Positions 33,789 to 37,187 of a DNA stretch of 37,187 nt are shown in pieces; the first letter of the stretch is position 1; each line of letters starts with the position of its first letter. The position numbers and the translations under genes were made by a program. Under the pieces are notes generated by a model. The model worked only from the letters and a program-made list of their open reading frames with translations. It did not search any database and was not told the DNA's origin. The DNA lies in NCBI GenBank assembly GCA_036258055.1, contig DATAEK010000005.1, positions 1 through 37,187 on the forward strand, given 5' to 3'. The stretch comes from DATAEK01 sp036258055. GTDB lineage: Bacteria > Acidobacteriota > Vicinamibacteria > Vicinamibacterales > 2-12-FULL-66-21.

Positions 33789-34220
33789 ATGAGGACCGTC
33801 GTTCTCGGCGCGCTATCCTTCGCTATCTGCACCATCACTCTGAAACTCGTGCTGCCGGCGCTGCTGTGGTTCCAGGGACCGCGAAGGCCCAACGCGTTCG
33901 ACGACTTCCTCGTGGTGCTCTACCTCGTGGCACTCTCATCGTCTCTATCGACGCTCGGATTCCTGATCCCGACCGCTGCCAGCGCTACCTGGCGGAGACT
34001 CGCACCGAAGCGCGGTGTCATCATCGCCGCGGGGGTGAGTCTGATCTCGCCAATCGCGCTACTCCTGGTGCTTGCCGTGAGCGCGCCCGCGATTCTGCCG
34101 CTCTTCCGTAAGGCGCCCTGGGTCGCGGTCGTTCTCCAGTACGGCCTCCCCGGACTCGTGCTTGGGGCGACGGCTGTTCTGATCGCACGTACACAGCGGC
34201 GCGCGCCGACGAAGGACTAG
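33789..34220 (+). CDS. Small four-helix membrane protein, unknown function
   Basis: This is a 143-residue protein with about four TM segments: ALSFAICTITLKLVLPALLW, FLVVLYLVALSSSLSTLGF, GVIIAAGVSLISPIALLLVL and VAVVLQYGLPGLVLGATAVL. The loops are short and basic on one side (RRLAPKR, RTQRRAPTKD), giving an inside C-terminus. I do not recognise a family. No Shine-Dalgarno is evident before the ATG. Confidence 0.6.
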   Translation: MRTVVLGALSFAICTITLKLVLPALLWFQGPRRPNAFDDFLVVLYLVALSSSLSTLGFLIPTAASATWRRLAPKRGVIIAAGVSLISPIALLLVLAVSAPAILPLFRKAPWVAVVLQYGLPGLVLGATAVLIARTQRRAPTKD

Positions 34221-34279
34221 CCGCACCTGAGCTGTTCTCATGCGTCTTTGCACATTGATCCGTCGAGGGGGACATCGCG

Positions 34280-34804
34280 ATGCGGATCAACGGTGCTCGA
34301 CTCGGAAGTGTGGCGCTGCTCGCCCTGGTTGGCGCGGGCATGAGCCCGGCCAGGGCACAGGCACAGGGTACCATCGGGTATGTCTTGGGCGGACCTGTCC
34401 TGGTGAGGAACATCGGCGCGCATAACTCGGCCTGGCAGATCGGCGGTGGCGGCGAGCTGCTGAACGGCCCGCTCGGTCTGGGCGGAGGCATTGATTACGT
34501 CTACTTTCCCGAGGCGAGCAGGATATTCGATGGAGGCAGAGGCGGCTCGTCGTCGCCCGCGAACAGCGCTGCCAGCATCTCCGCGAACGCCTCGTACTAT
34601 TTTGGCGGTACTGTGATTGCTCACCGTATCCGTCCGTTCATGTCGGCTGGCATCACGTATCTCGTGGATCCCGAGCCTTATCCCATGCTGCATGTGAGCG
34701 GCGGCTTCGACTGGTGGGCCACGCGCCGTACGGGTTTTCGGGTCGAGGTTCGGGAACAGCTCGCGAGCATGCTGGCTATCCGGTGCGGCGTCGTGTTCCG
34801 ATAG
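34280..34804 (+). CDS. Outer-membrane beta-barrel-like protein
   Basis: This is a 174-residue protein. The signal peptide (1-28) ends PARAQAQ. The mature part alternates amphipathic strands with aromatic girdles (TIGYVLGGPVLVRN, GGIDYVYFPEA, SANASYYFGG, FMSAGITYLVD, LHVSGGFDWWA, FRVEVREQL). It ends in aromatic-plus-charged GVVFR, which resembles the C-terminal strand of small eight-stranded barrels (OmpA/OmpW-like). GAGGGGG about 8 nt before the ATG is the ribosome binding site. Function unknown. Confidence 0.7.
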   Translation: MRINGARLGSVALLALVGAGMSPARAQAQGTIGYVLGGPVLVRNIGAHNSAWQIGGGGELLNGPLGLGGGIDYVYFPEASRIFDGGRGGSSSPANSAASISANASYYFGGTVIAHRIRPFMSAGITYLVDPEPYPMLHVSGGFDWWATRRTGFRVEVREQLASMLAIRCGVVFR

Positions 34805-34828
34805 TGTCTGACTTCAGCGGGAGTGTTC

Positions 34829-36367
34829 ATGGCCACCAACCGGCGGGAGTTCATCACGGCTCGCGGTACCGTCGCAGCCGCAAGCACGACGCGTCATGGC
34901 CTGGCGGCCGCGACCGCGCAGGAACGTTCGCGCCGTGCCACGTCCGTACCGGCCGACCTCTGCTTCACGAGCGCTCGTGAGCTGTGCGCGATGATCCGCG
35001 CGCGCAAGGTGACAGCGCGCGAAGTCATGGCTGCGCATCTCGGCCAGATCGGCCGTGTGAATCCGAAGCTGAACGCGATCGTCGCGAAGTTGCCCGACGA
35101 GCGATGTCTCGCGCTCGCCGACGAAGCCGACCGTCGCCTGGCGAAAGGAGAGACGGTCGGTCCGCTTCATGGTCTGCCCTGGGCATTCAAGGACCTGGAG
35201 GCATCGATCGGGTTTCCCTTCACGAGCGGATCGACAATCAACAAGGACCTTATGCCGTCTGAGGACGGCGTGCTCGTCGCGCGGCTGCGTTCAGCCGGCG
35301 TGATTCCGATCGGCAAGACGAACGTTCCGGAATTCGGGATGGGATCGCACACCTACAACAGGGTGTACGGAACAACGCTCAATCCGTACGATTTGAGCAA
35401 AAGTGCTGGCGGTTCGAGTGGCGGCGCCGGCGCCGCGCTCGCGGCTGGTCTGCTGCCGCTCGCCGATGGCAGCGATCTGGGTGGATCGCTTCGCAATCCC
35501 GGAAACTTCAACAACATCGTTGGCTTTCGACCAACTGTCGGCCTCGTCCCTGTTGCGCCGACGCCGTTGCCCTTCGTCGGCTTTTCGGTGAAGGGTCCCT
35601 TGGGCCGCTCCGTGGCCGACGTGGCCTTTCTGCTGAGCGTTCTCGCTGGATCCGATCCGCGTGATCCAGGCTGCTACCCCTCGTCACCCGCCGCGTTCGC
35701 GAGTCCGCTCGATCGGCATCTGAAAGGGACGCGCGTCGCGTGGTGTCTGGATCTCGGGGGCCTGCCGCTCGATCGGCGGGTGCGGACTGTTCTCGAGGGT
35801 CACCGGAAGACGTTCGAGAATCTGGGCTGCATCGTGGAAGACGCCTGTCCCGATCTCGCCGGGGTTGACGACGTGTTCGTGACGATTCGACGGTGGAAAT
35901 CGTGGGTCACGCACGGTTCCCTGCTGGAGGCGCATCGGGAGCAACTCAAGCCCGAGGCGCTGTCGGAGATCGAGGCCGGCGCTGCGGTCAGCGCCCGAGA
36001 CCTCACGCGGGCGATGGTTCAGCACGGTCAGCTGCTCGATCGCATGAGGAGATTTCAGGAGACGCACGAGTTCATCGTATGTGCCGTGAACCAGGTTCCC
36101 CCGTTCGATGCGAAGCTCGATTGGCCCCATGAGATTGAAGGGGTCAAGATGGCGACCTACATCGACTGGATGAAGTCGGCGTATCAGATCACGCCGACCT
36201 TCTGCCCGGCGATCTCTGTGCCCGCGGGATTCACGGCGGAAGGGTTGCCCGTCGGCATTCAGATCGTGGGCCGTTATCGCGACGACTTCGGAGTTCTGCA
36301 GATGGCCTACGCCTTCGAACAAGCCACCGGAGTCGGCCGCAAGCGCCCGGCCGTCGCACTGGTCTGA
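34829..36367 (+). CDS. Amidase signature family hydrolase
   Basis: This is a 512-residue enzyme. The Ser-cisSer-Lys triad is complete: K121 (GLPWAFKDL), cis-S196 (GGSSGGAGA) and nucleophile S220 (GSDLGGSLRNPG), with the family's standard 24-residue spacing between the serines. The end PTFCPAISVPAGFTAEGLPV is typical. The N-terminus TNRREFITARGTVAAAS resembles a weak Tat leader followed by an Ala-rich stretch, so export is possible but uncertain. GGGAG 5 nt upstream supports the ATG at 34829 over a GTG at 34823. The amide substrate is unknown. Confidence 0.92.
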   Translation: MATNRREFITARGTVAAASTTRHGLAAATAQERSRRATSVPADLCFTSARELCAMIRARKVTAREVMAAHLGQIGRVNPKLNAIVAKLPDERCLALADEADRRLAKGETVGPLHGLPWAFKDLEASIGFPFTSGSTINKDLMPSEDGVLVARLRSAGVIPIGKTNVPEFGMGSHTYNRVYGTTLNPYDLSKSAGGSSGGAGAALAAGLLPLADGSDLGGSLRNPGNFNNIVGFRPTVGLVPVAPTPLPFVGFSVKGPLGRSVADVAFLLSVLAGSDPRDPGCYPSSPAAFASPLDRHLKGTRVAWCLDLGGLPLDRRVRTVLEGHRKTFENLGCIVEDACPDLAGVDDVFVTIRRWKSWVTHGSLLEAHREQLKPEALSEIEAGAAVSARDLTRAMVQHGQLLDRMRRFQETHEFIVCAVNQVPPFDAKLDWPHEIEGVKMATYIDWMKSAYQITPTFCPAISVPAGFTAEGLPVGIQIVGRYRDDFGVLQMAYAFEQATGVGRKRPAVALV

Positions 36368-36456
36368 TCTTTCGCGCCGATGTCACATCTCTTCGATGTC
36401 AACGACCGTGGCTTGCGCCGGCGACGGCAGAGCCGCCTCCGCGGCTGAACGAGACC

Positions 36457-37185
36457 GTGCCCAGACCGACGCCACCGTTCTGTCAGGCAGAGTGGGCATG
36501 CCGGTGCGAGTGGGGCACCGCCGCCGCCACAGCCCTCGAGCCCGCAGACGTCACGATCGTGGTCGACGTGTTTTCCTTCACGACTTGTGTGGACGTTGCC
36601 GTCTCGCGCGGGGCAGCCATTCTTCCCTATCCGTGGAACGATCCATCAGCGGTGGAGTTCGCCCGCGTCAACGGAGCGGAACTGGCTGGCCGGCGCCGCC
36701 AGGCCCGGTACTCGCTGGCTCCGGAGTCGTACCTTGAAGCGCCAGTGGGTCTCCGCTGCGTGCTGCCGTCTCCGAACGGCGCCCAAGTCACGCTCGCGGC
36801 GGCTCGAACCGCTGCGGTGCTTCTTGCCGGTTCGCTCAGGAATGCCCGAGCGGTCGCCGCGGCCGCGAAGCAGCTTGGTCGAACCATCAACGTGATTCCG
36901 GCGGGTGAGCGCTGGCCCGATGGCTCGCTCCGGCCGGCGCTGGAAGACTGGTTGGGAGCGGGAGCCATCCTCCGATGGCTCCCGGATAGTCGATCACCGG
37001 AAGCGGAGGCTGCTGCCGCGCTCTTCGAACGGTATCGTGACCAGCTCGTGGCGACGCTGGACCAGTGCGGCTCGGGGCGGGAACTTGCAGGGCGCGGCCA
37101 CGATCAGGACAAATTCATCGCGGGCCAGCTGGACGCCAGCGACTGCGTCGCCAGGTTCGACGGTCTCGCGTTCGTGGCTGTGTGA
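36457..37185 (+). CDS. ComB-like 2-phosphosulfolactate phosphatase family protein
   Basis: This is a 242-residue protein complete inside the window, ending 2 nt before the edge. The fold markers of the ComB family are present: IVVDVFSFTTCVDVAVSRGA, the loop PSPNGAQVTLAA, GERWPDGSLRPALEDWLGAG, and the terminal GRELAGRGHDQD with a final CVARFDG. ComB hydrolyses 2-phospho-3-sulfolactate (coenzyme M route in archaea; sulfolactate handling or unknown in bacteria). The GTG start at 36457 has no ATG alternative in frame near the domain. No comA or comC homologue is near, so the substrate here may differ. Confidence 0.85.
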   Translation: MPRPTPPFCQAEWACRCEWGTAAATALEPADVTIVVDVFSFTTCVDVAVSRGAAILPYPWNDPSAVEFARVNGAELAGRRRQARYSLAPESYLEAPVGLRCVLPSPNGAQVTLAAARTAAVLLAGSLRNARAVAAAAKQLGRTINVIPAGERWPDGSLRPALEDWLGAGAILRWLPDSRSPEAEAAAALFERYRDQLVATLDQCGSGRELAGRGHDQDKFIAGQLDASDCVARFDGLAFVAV

Positions 37186-37187
37186 CA

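Noticed and set aside
1..37187. Possible CRISPR array, tRNA, rRNA or insertion sequence
   Set aside because: No spacer-regular repeats of 24-40 nt, no cloverleaf-like stretch with a CCA end and T-loop motif, and no transposase domain was seen on either strand.

Overview
The window is a high-GC chromosomal segment whose content points to Acidobacteriota, most likely Vicinamibacteria (inference). The main clues are two intact copies and one decayed copy of the roughly 790-residue MacB/FtsX-type permease with no ATPase gene beside it, an arrangement expanded in that phylum. Many secreted hydrolases and hypothetical exported proteins, and several genes that look leaderless, fit the same picture. 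I see no tRNA, rRNA, CRISPR array, phage module or transposase gene.

Layout. 1-810 (minus) is the 5' part of a YkgJ-type cysteine-cluster gene that runs off the window edge. 1069-1704 encodes a RodZ-like HTH protein with a C-terminal RDD-like membrane segment. 2108-10619 is a cell-envelope pair: a large thioester-containing bacterial alpha-2-macroglobulin and penicillin-binding protein 1C. 10682-15007 holds a glyoxalase-like exported protein, a large secreted FN3 protein, a SnoaL-like protein and a GNAT acetyltransferase. 15145-20332 holds an ADOP permease, an endonuclease III-like glycosylase with an Fe-S loop, and a compact three-gene run (MDMPI/DinB-like, SRPBCC, GNAT). 20358-21107 (minus) is a decayed ADOP fragment. 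21268-24392 holds an ABM-domain protein, a CsaA-like tRNA-binding-fold protein, a cupredoxin and a secreted Xaa-Pro aminopeptidase. 24458-25438 (minus) is an NHL beta-propeller, followed by a second ADOP permease and a TMEM175-type channel (minus). 28714-32551 holds an M20 peptidase and, on the minus strand, a DUF2330 protein coupled to an RnfD/NqrB-like membrane protein. 32859-37185 holds a lipoprotein, two small membrane or barrel proteins, an amidase and a ComB-like phosphatase.

Most of the genes are single, unrelated household or accessory functions. The functional groupings I can support are A2M with PBP1C (periplasmic protease trapping and wall repair), the MDMPI-SRPBCC-GNAT run, the ABM-CsaA pair, and the overlapping DUF2330/RnfD-like pair.

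The least explained signal lies between the genes. Four gaps carry 7-nt tandem repeats starting 5-18 nt after a stop codon. A hairpin family built on the exact 14-mer GGGGGTGGGGCCCC, or its complement, occurs four times in three gaps. A roughly 38-bp direct repeat flanks the lipoprotein gene, and two terminator-like hairpins share the word GATCAGGAG. Four genes have TANNNT placed 6-7 nt before the ATG, which suggests leaderless transcripts. These patterns, together with the DUF2330/RnfD-like pair and the HTH-RDD fusion, are the best candidates for undescribed biology. I found no clear new multi-gene defence or biosynthetic system.
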